Below, one piece after another: positions 37,469 through 45,073 of a stretch of DNA of 64,000 nt. Made by a program: the position numbers and the translations under genes. The stretch is from the NCBI GenBank assembly GCA_025370075.1, contig CP073016.1, positions 2,480,001-2,544,000 of the forward strand, in the 5' to 3' direction. Positions within the stretch are counted from its first letter, which is position 1, and the number at the start of each line of letters is the position of its first letter. The notes below the pieces were generated by a model. The model saw only the letters and a list, made by a program, of their open reading frames with translations, was not told the origin of the DNA and ran no database searches. This DNA comes from Chryseotalea sp. WA131a. GTDB lineage: Bacteria; Bacteroidota; Bacteroidia; Cytophagales; Cyclobacteriaceae.

Positions 37469-37726
37469 TTATTGAGCCGTTTCTTTCTTTCCGTATTTCT
37501 TTTGGAATTTTTCGACACGGCCAGCCGTATCCAAAAACATTTTCTTTCCTGTGAAGAAAGGGTGCGATGCAGAGCTCACCTCCACTTTAATTACAGGGTA
37601 CTCTTTACCATCCGTCCACTTAATCGTTTCTTTAGGCACGTTGGTTGAGCGTGACAAGAATTTGAAATCACTGGAAGTATCCCAAAAAATGACTTCTTTA
37701 TAGTTAGGGTGAATCTCTTTTTTCAT
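37469..37726 (-). CDS. rpmE2: 50S ribosomal protein L31 type B
   Basis: 85 residues, normal for the type B (no zinc Cys) form. MKKEIHPNYKEVIFWDTSSD, the SRSTN segment and SSASHPFFTGKKMFLDTAGR are diagnostic. It joins the large subunit near the central protuberance and can replace zinc-binding L31 in low zinc. Own promoter (37788-37818) and terminator: a one-gene unit. Confidence 0.97.
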   Translation of the reverse strand: MKKEIHPNYKEVIFWDTSSDFKFLSRSTNVPKETIKWTDGKEYPVIKVEVSSASHPFFTGKKMFLDTAGRVEKFQKKYGKKETAQ

Positions 37727-37787
37727 TGTTTTAAACTTTTTAATGGTTTTTGCATGATTTTGACCATGCGTTATATTTAAAGGACTG

Positions 37788-37818
37788 CAAAAGTAGGGAT
37801 TTTGGGCATATTGGCAAG
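37788..37818 (-). promoter_or_regulatory. Bacteroidota-type promoter of rpmE2
   Basis: On the minus strand the -33 element CTTG, a 19-base spacer and -7 element TACTTTTG, an exact fit to TAnnTTTG. The start codon is 61 bases downstream of the -7 box, leaving an untranslated leader of about 55 nt. Confidence 0.7.
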
Positions 37819-37834
37819 GATTGAATTGGGGATA

Positions 37835-37866
37835 TTTTGAGTTGCAACCAAAATGGTTGTATTTTG
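37835..37866 (+). promoter_or_regulatory. Promoter with overlapping palindromes for the toxin-antitoxin genes
   Basis: TTTTG (37835-37839), 20 bases, then TATTTTG (37860-37866), close to the phylum consensus. Between them lie GTTGCAAC (37841-37848) and CAACC-aaaat-GGTTG (37845-37859). Ribbon-helix-helix antitoxins bind such palindromes in their own promoters, so this is a good candidate operator (inference). The ATG is 19 bases past the -7 box. Confidence 0.5.
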
Positions 37867-37885
37867 CATTTAAAATCCATTTTCT

Positions 37886-38125
37886 ATGGCATCCATCACT
37901 ATAAAAAATATGCCCGACAGCATCTACAAAAAGTTGAAGAATCGGGCTAAATCTAATAACCGAAGTATCAATGGAGAGGTAGTTAACCTTTTAAAAAAAG
38001 AGCTAGAAATGGATTTTGACTCCCAAAAAATAATGGAACAGGCTAAATTGACTAGAAGTTGGGCCATTGGCCCGATGATAACAGACAAAGAAATTAATGA
38101 GTTTAAAAATGCTGGCAGGGAATGA
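37886..38125 (+). CDS. FitA-like ribbon-helix-helix antitoxin
   Basis: 79 residues. N-terminal MASITIKNMPDSIYKKLKNR and KSNNRSINGEVVNLLKKEL match the FitA/Arc ribbon-helix-helix: an N-terminal DNA-binding strand, then two helices with the invariant SIN/S-x-E turn. The C-terminal 30 residues would wrap the toxin and block its active site; SWAIGP is of the type seen in VapB/FitA tails. Overlaps the toxin start by four bases (ATGA). Confidence 0.82.
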   Translation: MASITIKNMPDSIYKKLKNRAKSNNRSINGEVVNLLKKELEMDFDSQKIMEQAKLTRSWAIGPMITDKEINEFKNAGRE

Positions 38126-38535
38126 TTGTGGTGGATGTAAATGTTATGGCCTACCTATGGCTGCCATCACAACATAACGCAGTGATAAACGAATTGCTGG
38201 TCAATGATAAAGATTGGAATTCATCCTTTCTGTGGAGAAGTGAATTTAGAAACATTTTAACTGGCTATGTTCGAAGAAAGCAATACACGCTAGCACAGGC
38301 AATTGAAATTCAAGAAAAGGCAGAGAACCAGATGAAGGGAAGAGAATTTGTTGTTCAATCATCAAATGTGCTTGGGCTGACAGAACGCTCAACCTGCTCA
38401 GCTTACGATTGTGAATACGTTGCCTTAGCATCTCAATTGAATGTTAACCTCATCACCTACGACAAACAAGTGATTCACGCATTTCCAGAAATCGCCATGA
38501 CCGCAGAGCAATATCTAACTAACTTGAAGAAATGA
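38122..38535 (+). CDS. PIN-domain ribonuclease toxin (FitB/VapC type)
   Basis: 137 residues. The four acidic residues of the PIN active site are visible: D5 (IVVDVN), E41 (WRSEFRN), D96 (SAYDCEYVALA) and D114 (TYDKQV), so the nuclease looks intact. Such toxins cleave tRNA or rRNA when free of antitoxin. Its stop overlaps the ATG of the outer-membrane barrel gene by four bases, an unusual link between a toxin and an envelope gene. Confidence 0.85.
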   Translation: MIVVDVNVMAYLWLPSQHNAVINELLVNDKDWNSSFLWRSEFRNILTGYVRRKQYTLAQAIEIQEKAENQMKGREFVVQSSNVLGLTERSTCSAYDCEYVALASQLNVNLITYDKQVIHAFPEIAMTAEQYLTNLKK

Positions 38536-40211
38536 AATACAGTTCGGCCATTCTCTTTTACTTGTTAACAATGTCGGGTCTCGCCCAAAGCACCAACGCC
38601 CCTTTGAATGAGGACTACTACCATTGGCTAAGTCGATACGAAATCAAGGCTGGTCGCATTGCCCCAGAGTGGTTTTCATCCGTAAAGCCTGCGAAAAGAA
38701 ACATGTTGGTCGCCTTTGTCGATTCGTTGCAGTCAAAAGATAACGTGTTCACTTCTCGCTCAGACCAATTCAACTACGAATACTTGCGCAACGACAACTG
38801 GGAATGGAGTCGAGCGGCAACCAGCGATAGCAAAAAACCTTTTCGAAAAATCTATCAGAAAAAATCTGATTTTGCTTTTGTGGATAAACCCGAATTTGAT
38901 TTACACGTAAACCCCGTTTTGTATGTAGGCGTTGCCAATGACTCGCGCACCAATACAATGGCCACCGTCAATACGCGTGGTGTAGAAATCCGCGGCATGA
39001 TCGATAAGAAAATCGGGTTCTATACCTACCTCACCGATAATCAGATGATTTTGCCATCGTATGTAAGCGATCAGTTATCCACCTATCCAGTAATACCACA
39101 CGAGGGCTTTTGGAAAACATATAAAACCAATGGGGTTGATTTTTTTCAAGCACGTGCCTATATCGATTTTAATGTGACCAAACACATTTACATGCAAGTG
39201 GGTCATGACCAAACCTTTATTGGAAATGGCTATCGCTCGTTGATTTTTTCTGATTACTCACCACCCAATTTCTTTTTGCGCGCCAATGCCAAAGTGTGGA
39301 AAATCAATTACCTCTTTCAGCTCAATCGATTGACAGGAAATGAGCGCGGAAGCGTGGGTGGCTCTTCCGCTGGCAAGCGTTATCCCGAAAAATACATGGC
39401 CTTTCACCACGCGAGCGTTAACATTGGTAAAAAATTTAACCTTGGTTTTTTTGAGTCGGTTGTATTCACGCCCACGGATTCTATTAACGGAGGGAAGTTT
39501 GACGTGGGTTATTTGAATCCTGTCATTTTTTACCGCGCCATCGAGCAACAGTTTGGCAGTACTGATAATGCCCTTCTTGGAATTGACTTTAAATGGAATG
39601 CCCTGAAAGGAGTTTCGCTTTATGGCCAAGCCGTGCTAGATGAATTTGTAGCACGCGAAGCTTTTTCGAGCAAAGGCTGGTGGGGAAACAAGTATGCCTT
39701 GCAAGCTGGGCTCAAGTACATTGATGTGGGCGGAATCAATAACTTAGATCTTCAATTGGAGGCAAATGTGGTGCGGCCTTTTACCTACTCGCACGATACG
39801 CAAAGCAATTACAGTAATTATAGCCAAGCGTTGGCTCATCCCTTGGGCGCCAACTTCAACGAGCTGGTGGCCATTGTTCGCTATCAGCCGATTCCAAAAC
39901 TAAACTTAAGCGCTAAACTCTTTTATGCCAAAACGGGGCGCGATAGTGTGAACCAAAATTATGGAGGCGATATTTTGAAAGACAACCGCACACGGCAGCA
40001 AGACTATGGCAACCAAATTGGGCAAGGTTTTGCCAATAAAATCACGTTCATGGATTTTACGGCATCGTATATGTTTAAGCACAATTTGTTTATTGATGTA
40101 AAGCATGTTATCCGCAAGAGTGAAAGTGAATTGGCTTTTTACAATAACAACACATCGTTTACGTCCTTATCGATACGGTGGAATATTCCTCAGCGCACGT
40201 ACGAGTTCTAA
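38532..40211 (+). CDS. Outer-membrane beta-barrel, capsule assembly Wzi / RemB-like
   Basis: 559 residues with a signal peptide (YSSAILFYLLTMSGLAQ) and a long run of alternating strands typical of an 18-strand barrel: VDFFQARAYIDFNVTKHIYM, MQVGHDQTFIGNGYRSLIFS and NFFLRANAKVWKINYLFQL are Wzi-family blocks. Wzi binds capsule at the cell surface; the gliding-motility protein RemB belongs to the same Bacteroidota group. It would attach surface polysaccharide, perhaps that made by the left-hand cluster (inference). Followed 10 bases later by an ABC exporter gene. Confidence 0.75.
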   Translation: MKYSSAILFYLLTMSGLAQSTNAPLNEDYYHWLSRYEIKAGRIAPEWFSSVKPAKRNMLVAFVDSLQSKDNVFTSRSDQFNYEYLRNDNWEWSRAATSDSKKPFRKIYQKKSDFAFVDKPEFDLHVNPVLYVGVANDSRTNTMATVNTRGVEIRGMIDKKIGFYTYLTDNQMILPSYVSDQLSTYPVIPHEGFWKTYKTNGVDFFQARAYIDFNVTKHIYMQVGHDQTFIGNGYRSLIFSDYSPPNFFLRANAKVWKINYLFQLNRLTGNERGSVGGSSAGKRYPEKYMAFHHASVNIGKKFNLGFFESVVFTPTDSINGGKFDVGYLNPVIFYRAIEQQFGSTDNALLGIDFKWNALKGVSLYGQAVLDEFVAREAFSSKGWWGNKYALQAGLKYIDVGGINNLDLQLEANVVRPFTYSHDTQSNYSNYSQALAHPLGANFNELVAIVRYQPIPKLNLSAKLFYAKTGRDSVNQNYGGDILKDNRTRQQDYGNQIGQGFANKITFMDFTASYMFKHNLFIDVKHVIRKSESELAFYNNNTSFTSLSIRWNIPQRTYEF

Positions 40212-40221
40212 TTTTTTTTGA

Positions 40222-42045
40222 ATGAAAATATTCTTTCGGATTCTTTCTTATGCCAATAGCATCAAGTCTAGGCTTGCATTCTTTTTTTTCTATTCGATAC
40301 TCGGAATTATTTTTGGGGCAGTCAATATTGTACTGGCCATTCCTATGTTCAATATTCTATTTAAACAGGGAGAGGGTGACGTGATTGTTCCTGATTTACC
40401 ACCTTTCAGTTTTTCTAAAGATTTCGTAATTGGTTCATTCGATCATTACTATATAGCCATCATCAGAGATCATGGAACTATCAATGCTCTATTATTCATT
40501 TGCGCATTGATTGTAGTTTTTAGGATTCTAGCAAACTTGTTTGTGTACCTCGAAAGAGTAATGGCAACAAAAATTCGTGTGGATCTTGTTAAAAACATAC
40601 GAATGGATATTTTCTCCAAAGTGACCACCATGCACATTGGTTTTTTTAATGACAGCAGAAGAGGCGATTTAATTTCCAGATTTACTAACGATGTAAATGA
40701 AGTGGAAAACGGAGTCATGAATAGTCTAAAGGCTGTGTTGAAAGAGCCCATCACTATTGTTGTTTATTTCGCATTTCTATTCACTATCTCTGCGAAGCTT
40801 ACCTTATTCACCCTTTTGATCTTACCGCTCACAGGCGGTGCACTTGCGGAAATTATTAAAAGACTAAAAAAGCAAGCCGTTTCAAGTCAACAATCTTTGG
40901 GAAGAATTGTAAATATCCTAGATGAAACATTTGGAGGAATGCGCGTGATTAAGGCTTTCAACGCTCGCAACTTTATCATCAATAAAATTCAAAAGGAAAG
41001 TGATTTTTATAGAAAGACTACCAAATCAATGTCTTATAAAAACGAGTTGGCATCGCCCATTTCAGAAATTCTAGGAGTCTTGATTGTTGCTGTAATCATG
41101 TTTTATGGAGGCAATATGGTATTGTCTGGTGAACTAAATGCAGGTGTTTTTATAGGATTTATTGCACTATTTGCAATGATCATCCAACCTGCCAAAAACT
41201 TTTCTAATGGACTCACTTCCTTGCAAAGAGGAACTGCATCCGCAAAACGAATCTTCGATTTGATTGATATGCAACCGATGATTCAAAACAAACCAGGGGC
41301 TGTCTCTTTAACTGCTTTTACTAGTATCATCGAATTCAAAAACGTTTCCTTTGCTTACGATACCGATCATGTTTTAAAAAACATTAATCTAAAAATTGAA
41401 AAAGGGAAAACAATTGCACTCATCGGGCCATCGGGCGGAGGCAAATCTACCTTGGCGGATTTAGTGCCGCGGTTTTATGACCCCACCCAAGGCGAGGTTT
41501 GCATTGATGGGATTTCAATCGCAGATTATGATTTGGAATCGATGCGTCAGCACTTGGGCATTGTTACGCAAGAATCGATTTTATTCAACGACACCATTTT
41601 CAACAACATCGCTTTTGGAAAACCCAATGTGAGCGAAGAAGAAGTAATACAAGCCGCTAAAATCGCCAATGCCCACGACTTCATCATGCAAACCGAAAAC
41701 GGTTACGAAACAAAAATCGGTGAGCGGGGCTCCAAACTTTCGGGCGGACAACGCCAACGGTTGAGTATTGCGCGTGCTGTTTTAAAAAATCCGCCTATAC
41801 TAATCTTAGACGAAGCAACCTCCGCCCTCGACTCGGAATCAGAAAAACTGGTTCAAGAGGCGTTGTTCAATCTCATGAAAAACAGAACATCCATTGTGAT
41901 TGCTCATCGGCTGAGCACCATTCAGCATGCCGATGAAATTGTGGTGATTCAAGATGGCACGATTGCCGAGCGTGGCACACATGAAGAGTTGAATCAAAAA
42001 AATGGTATTTATAAAAAGCTATCCGACATTCAAAAAACCGCCTAG
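40222..42045 (+). CDS. ABC exporter, transmembrane plus ATPase (MsbA-like)
   Basis: 607-residue half-transporter. Six transmembrane segments in the first 330 residues, with an extended periplasmic loop after the first (DVIVPDLPPFSFSKDFV), then the ATPase: Walker A GPSGGGKSTLADL, Q-loop GIVTQESILF, signature LSGGQRQRLSIARA, Walker B PPILILDEATSALDSES, H-loop VIAHRLST. Homodimers of this type flip lipid A-core or other lipids across the inner membrane. With LpxB, HldD and GmhA around, an MsbA role is plausible but other lipid substrates cannot be excluded. Confidence 0.92.
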   Translation: MKIFFRILSYANSIKSRLAFFFFYSILGIIFGAVNIVLAIPMFNILFKQGEGDVIVPDLPPFSFSKDFVIGSFDHYYIAIIRDHGTINALLFICALIVVFRILANLFVYLERVMATKIRVDLVKNIRMDIFSKVTTMHIGFFNDSRRGDLISRFTNDVNEVENGVMNSLKAVLKEPITIVVYFAFLFTISAKLTLFTLLILPLTGGALAEIIKRLKKQAVSSQQSLGRIVNILDETFGGMRVIKAFNARNFIINKIQKESDFYRKTTKSMSYKNELASPISEILGVLIVAVIMFYGGNMVLSGELNAGVFIGFIALFAMIIQPAKNFSNGLTSLQRGTASAKRIFDLIDMQPMIQNKPGAVSLTAFTSIIEFKNVSFAYDTDHVLKNINLKIEKGKTIALIGPSGGGKSTLADLVPRFYDPTQGEVCIDGISIADYDLESMRQHLGIVTQESILFNDTIFNNIAFGKPNVSEEEVIQAAKIANAHDFIMQTENGYETKIGERGSKLSGGQRQRLSIARAVLKNPPILILDEATSALDSESEKLVQEALFNLMKNRTSIVIAHRLSTIQHADEIVVIQDGTIAERGTHEELNQKNGIYKKLSDIQKTA

Positions 42046-42073
42046 CAGGTAAGGTTTTAATAGTTATTTCACT

Positions 42074-42102
42074 TTTGCATGAATTGAAAAACCCTAAGTT
42101 TG
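42074..42102 (+). promoter_or_regulatory. Consensus Bacteroidota promoter upstream of the small membrane protein and gmhA
   Basis: TTTG (42074-42077), a 17-base spacer and TAAGTTTG (42095-42102): full match to TTTG-N17-19-TAnnTTTG. Transcription should start near 42108, about 13 bases before the ATG at 42122. It shows that the 104-residue protein and gmhA can be transcribed apart from the ABC exporter gene. Confidence 0.75.
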
Positions 42103-42121
42103 TAATCTTAAACACCCTTTC

Positions 42122-42436
42122 ATGAACAAGCGCAGGTTAATTTTTCTTTCCGTTTTTACAGCATATCATTTAGCATCTGTTATTGTTACCATTTTTGTAG
42201 AAGCAAACAAAGAGGATTTATCACTCCTGTATAGCATGTTTGGCAAGATAACATGGTTTAAATACGGAACCCTGCTCGGCTTAGGTTTGGTGATGGCCGA
42301 AGCGATTTGGACATGGCTAGACAATAAAAATTTCGAGAAAGAAAAAGAGGCGATGCGCCACGAAAACAACGTGCTGAAGGCGAAGGTGTACGATCTACAA
42401 AACGGATCCAAACAATCAACTTCTATCACCAAGTAA
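42122..42436 (+). CDS. Small two-helix membrane protein with C-terminal coiled coil, unknown
   Basis: 104 residues. Two hydrophobic segments (LIFLSVFTAYHLASVIVTIF, and YGTLLGLGLVMAEAIWTWL) are followed by a charged helix with heptad pattern (NFEKEKEAMRHENNVLKAKV). Family not recognised. A perfect promoter sits in front and gmhA starts 6 bases after the stop, so the gene is real and likely co-transcribed with gmhA. A role in membrane organisation or as a small scaffold is only a guess. Confidence 0.75.
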   Translation: MNKRRLIFLSVFTAYHLASVIVTIFVEANKEDLSLLYSMFGKITWFKYGTLLGLGLVMAEAIWTWLDNKNFEKEKEAMRHENNVLKAKVYDLQNGSKQSTSITK

Positions 42437-42442
42437 AGAATC

Positions 42443-43021
42443 ATGGAACTCAAATCCGTTATTACTGCTGAGCTGAATCAGGCCGCTGACGTTTTATCAA
42501 AATTTATTCAAGACGAAAAAAACATTGCCGCCATTGAATTGGCCGCCAGCGCCATTGCCCAATCGCTGAAGGCAGGTGGCAAAATCATCTCGTGTGGCAA
42601 TGGTGGCTCGCACTGCGATGCCATGCACTTTGCCGAAGAACTTACGGGCAAATATCGCGAACCACGCAAAGCTATTCCTGCCATTTGTATTTCAGACCCT
42701 TCGCACATTTCGTGCGTGAGTAACGACTACGGTTATGAGTTTGTGTTTTCTCGCTACCTCGAGGCACTCGGCAACAAAGGAGATGTGTTGTTGGGTATTA
42801 GTACCAGCGGCAACTCTGCCAATATCATCCGTGCAGCCGAAACAGCAAAAGCCAAAGGAATGACGGTGATTATCCTTTCGGGAAAAGATGGAGGTAAGCT
42901 CGCACCCTTAGCCGATATTGAATTACGCGTTCCTCATTTTGGTTATGCCGACCGCATCCAAGAAATCCACATCAAGATCATCCATATTTTGATGCTGTTG
43001 ATTGAAAAGCAGGTTGCTTGA
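42443..43021 (+). CDS. gmhA: Sedoheptulose-7-phosphate isomerase
   Basis: 192 residues, SIS fold. It converts sedoheptulose 7-phosphate to D-glycero-D-manno-heptose 7-phosphate, the first step of ADP-heptose synthesis. GGKIISCGNGGSHCDAMHFA (phosphate loop and active-site residues), FAEELTGKYREPRKAIP, LGISTSGNSANIIRAAETA and the final YADRIQEIHIKIIHILMLLI match GmhA closely. Works in one pathway with HldD at 23977, about 18.5 kb away. Note GGSHCD where E. coli has GGSHCD as well, so the active site is complete. Confidence 0.95.
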   Translation: MELKSVITAELNQAADVLSKFIQDEKNIAAIELAASAIAQSLKAGGKIISCGNGGSHCDAMHFAEELTGKYREPRKAIPAICISDPSHISCVSNDYGYEFVFSRYLEALGNKGDVLLGISTSGNSANIIRAAETAKAKGMTVIILSGKDGGKLAPLADIELRVPHFGYADRIQEIHIKIIHILMLLIEKQVA

Positions 43022-43102
43022 TTTAGTCAATTAGGCACTAGGCATTGGACAGAAAGTCCGCACATTTAGTTTTGCCTCTTACTTTTTCTAATACAAAGAT
43101 TT

Positions 43103-43132
43103 TGCCTACTGCTTACTGCCAACTGCCTACTT
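43103..43132. repeat. Intergenic GTAGGCAG-type repeat, copy 4
   Basis: TGCCTACTGCTTACTGCC then AACTGCCTAC between gmhA and the yifB gene; reverse orientation of the core seen at 35999. Confidence 0.65.
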
Positions 43133-43166
43133 CTTTTTACATATATTTACTTTACAATTTAGATAC

Positions 43167-44705
43167 ATGGTTTCAAAAACATTTGGGAGCGCGGTGCATG
43201 GGGTAGATGCGAAGACCATCACAGTGGAAGTGGATGTAACACAAGGGCAAAAATTTTTTCTCACTGGCCTGCCAGATAATGCCATCAAAGAAAGTCAGCA
43301 CCGAATAGAGTCAGCTATCAAAAGTTTGGGATACTTTTTTCCACGCAATAAAGTGGTTGTCAACTTGGCTCCGGCTGATATTCGGAAAGAGGGATCTGCC
43401 TACGACCTTCCCATCGCTCTTTGTATTCTAGCTGCTTCCGGTCAAATCACTACCGACCTTTTAGAAAAGTATGTGATCATGGGTGAGCTTTCGCTCGATG
43501 GCGATCTTCGCCCCATCAAAGGTGTGTTGCCCATCTCCATTCAATCGCGGAAAGAAAAACATCAAGGATTTATTTTGCCGAAGAAAAATGCAAAGGAAGC
43601 GGCCATCGTCAACAGCTTGGATGTAATTGGTGTGGAAACATTGCAACAAGCCATTGATTTTGTAGAAGGCAAATTAAAAATCGAACCACTGGTAGTGGAC
43701 ACACGCGATGTGTTTCAAAGTAAAGTCAACAACTACGATGCTGACTTCAAAGATGTGCAAGGGCAAGAGAATATTAAAAGAGCATTAGAGATTGCTGCAG
43801 CCGGAGGGCACAACGCCATTATGATCGGGCCACCAGGGGCAGGCAAAACCATGTTGGCAAAACGGTTGCCTTCCATTTTACCTCCACTTACGCTGAACGA
43901 AGCATTGGAAACCACCAAAATACATTCCGTGGCGGGCAAGGTTGGTGCCGATGGAACACTGCTCACTACACGGCCTTTTAGATCGCCCCATCATACCATA
44001 TCGGATGTTGCATTGGTAGGTGGCGGTGGCAATCCACAGCCGGGAGAAATTTCTCTTTCGCACAACGGAGTTCTGTTTTTAGATGAGTTGCCAGAATTTA
44101 AACGAACCGTTTTGGAAGTAATGCGCCAGCCGATGGAAGAAAGGCGCGTCACCATCTCGCGTGCAAAAGTTTCCATTGATTATCCTGCCAATTTTATGTT
44201 GGTGGCCAGCATGAACCCCTGCCCATGTGGTTACTACAATCATCCAGAAAAAGAATGTGTGTGCGGCCCAGGTGTAGTGCAGCGCTATTTAAGTAAAGTG
44301 AGTGGGCCCTTGCTCGACCGTATTGATTTGCATGTGGAAGTGGTGCCGGTAAGTTTTGACCAGATGACTACGCAGCGAAAAAATGAAACAAGTGAAGTGA
44401 TCCGCGAGCGTGTGGTGAAGGCGCGTGAACTGCAAAGCGAGCGTTTCAAAAATCAAAAAGAAATTTATTGCAATGCCATGATGCCCGCCAACATGGTAAA
44501 AGAAATCTGCGTTATCAACGATGCGGGTCGCACCTTGTTAAAAACCGCTATGGAGCGATTGGGTCTTTCGGCACGCGCTTATGATCGAATTCTAAAAGTC
44601 TCGCGTACCATTGCCGACTTGGCCGGCTCACCTGAAATTAAAATCGAGCATTTGGCTGAGGCTATTCAATACAGAAGTTTGGATAGAGAAGGATGGGCGG
44701 GGTGA
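43167..44705 (+). CDS. YifB/ComM family Mg-chelatase-like AAA+ ATPase
   Basis: 512 residues, the usual length. N-terminal lon-substrate-like domain (SKTFGSAVHGVDAKTITVEV, KVVVNLAPADIRKEGSAYDL), then AAA+ with Walker A GPPGAGKTMLAKRL, HHTISDVALVGGGGNPQPGE, Walker B NGVLFLDELPEF and a four-Cys segment PCPCGYYNHPEKECVCGPG typical of the family. ComM is a helicase that drives branch migration when incoming DNA recombines during natural transformation; the bacterium may thus be competent (inference). Confidence 0.93.
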   Translation: MVSKTFGSAVHGVDAKTITVEVDVTQGQKFFLTGLPDNAIKESQHRIESAIKSLGYFFPRNKVVVNLAPADIRKEGSAYDLPIALCILAASGQITTDLLEKYVIMGELSLDGDLRPIKGVLPISIQSRKEKHQGFILPKKNAKEAAIVNSLDVIGVETLQQAIDFVEGKLKIEPLVVDTRDVFQSKVNNYDADFKDVQGQENIKRALEIAAAGGHNAIMIGPPGAGKTMLAKRLPSILPPLTLNEALETTKIHSVAGKVGADGTLLTTRPFRSPHHTISDVALVGGGGNPQPGEISLSHNGVLFLDELPEFKRTVLEVMRQPMEERRVTISRAKVSIDYPANFMLVASMNPCPCGYYNHPEKECVCGPGVVQRYLSKVSGPLLDRIDLHVEVVPVSFDQMTTQRKNETSEVIRERVVKARELQSERFKNQKEIYCNAMMPANMVKEICVINDAGRTLLKTAMERLGLSARAYDRILKVSRTIADLAGSPEIKIEHLAEAIQYRSLDREGWAG

Positions 44706-44763
44706 TTAATCACCTGCTTTCATATTATTGAAAATACGCTGATGCGTCAAGTTTTGTAAAACA

Positions 44764-45054
44764 GATGGTAAGACCCTCTGCGGATCAGCCTGCCTAGAGC
44801 GGACAGCCTTTCACTTGGTCTCTGCTTATGCCACCCAAAACAGGTTTTGCCTGGCCCAACAAATGTGTGGGCGAGAAGAGCAATGAGGATCACGACCATC
44901 CCTGCTCTAATGGACATGCTTGCCATTGAAAGCTGTGTGGTCACGATAGACGCAATGGGCTGCCAACAGGATATTGCCTAGAAAATCCTCGACAAAAAGG
45001 CCGATTATATTTTGATGGTGAAGGACCGCTGCACTAGATGATGGGTACAGAAGT
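44764..45054 (+). pseudogene. Decayed ISAs1-family transposase fragment
   Basis: Reading DGKTLCGSACLERTAFHLVS, then AYATQNRFCLAQQMCGREEQ up to a stop, a frameshift through the KSNE codons near 44878, and in a third frame ITTIPALMDMLAIESCVVTI, DAMGCQQDIA, stop, KILDKKADYILMVKD. This matches the middle of ISAs1/H-repeat transposases (DGKTLRGS, LVSA-A, VDEKSNEI-AIPALLDLL, VTIDAMGCQ). At least two frameshifts and two in-frame stops make it dead. The N-terminal third and C-terminal part are missing; the fragment ends within 20 bases of the IS1380 insertion. Confidence 0.85.
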
Positions 45055-45068
45055 TTGGTGCTGAAATG

Positions 45069-45073
45069 TTAAA
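45069..45073. repeat. Target-site duplication, left (TTAAA)
   Basis: TTAAA directly before the left inverted repeat; the same five bases follow the right end at 46466-46470. Confidence 0.85.

Noticed and set aside
44747..44944. 65-codon minus-strand frame by the ISAs1 relic
   Set aside because: The plus strand gives the clear ISAs1 match in three frames; this frame is its complement.
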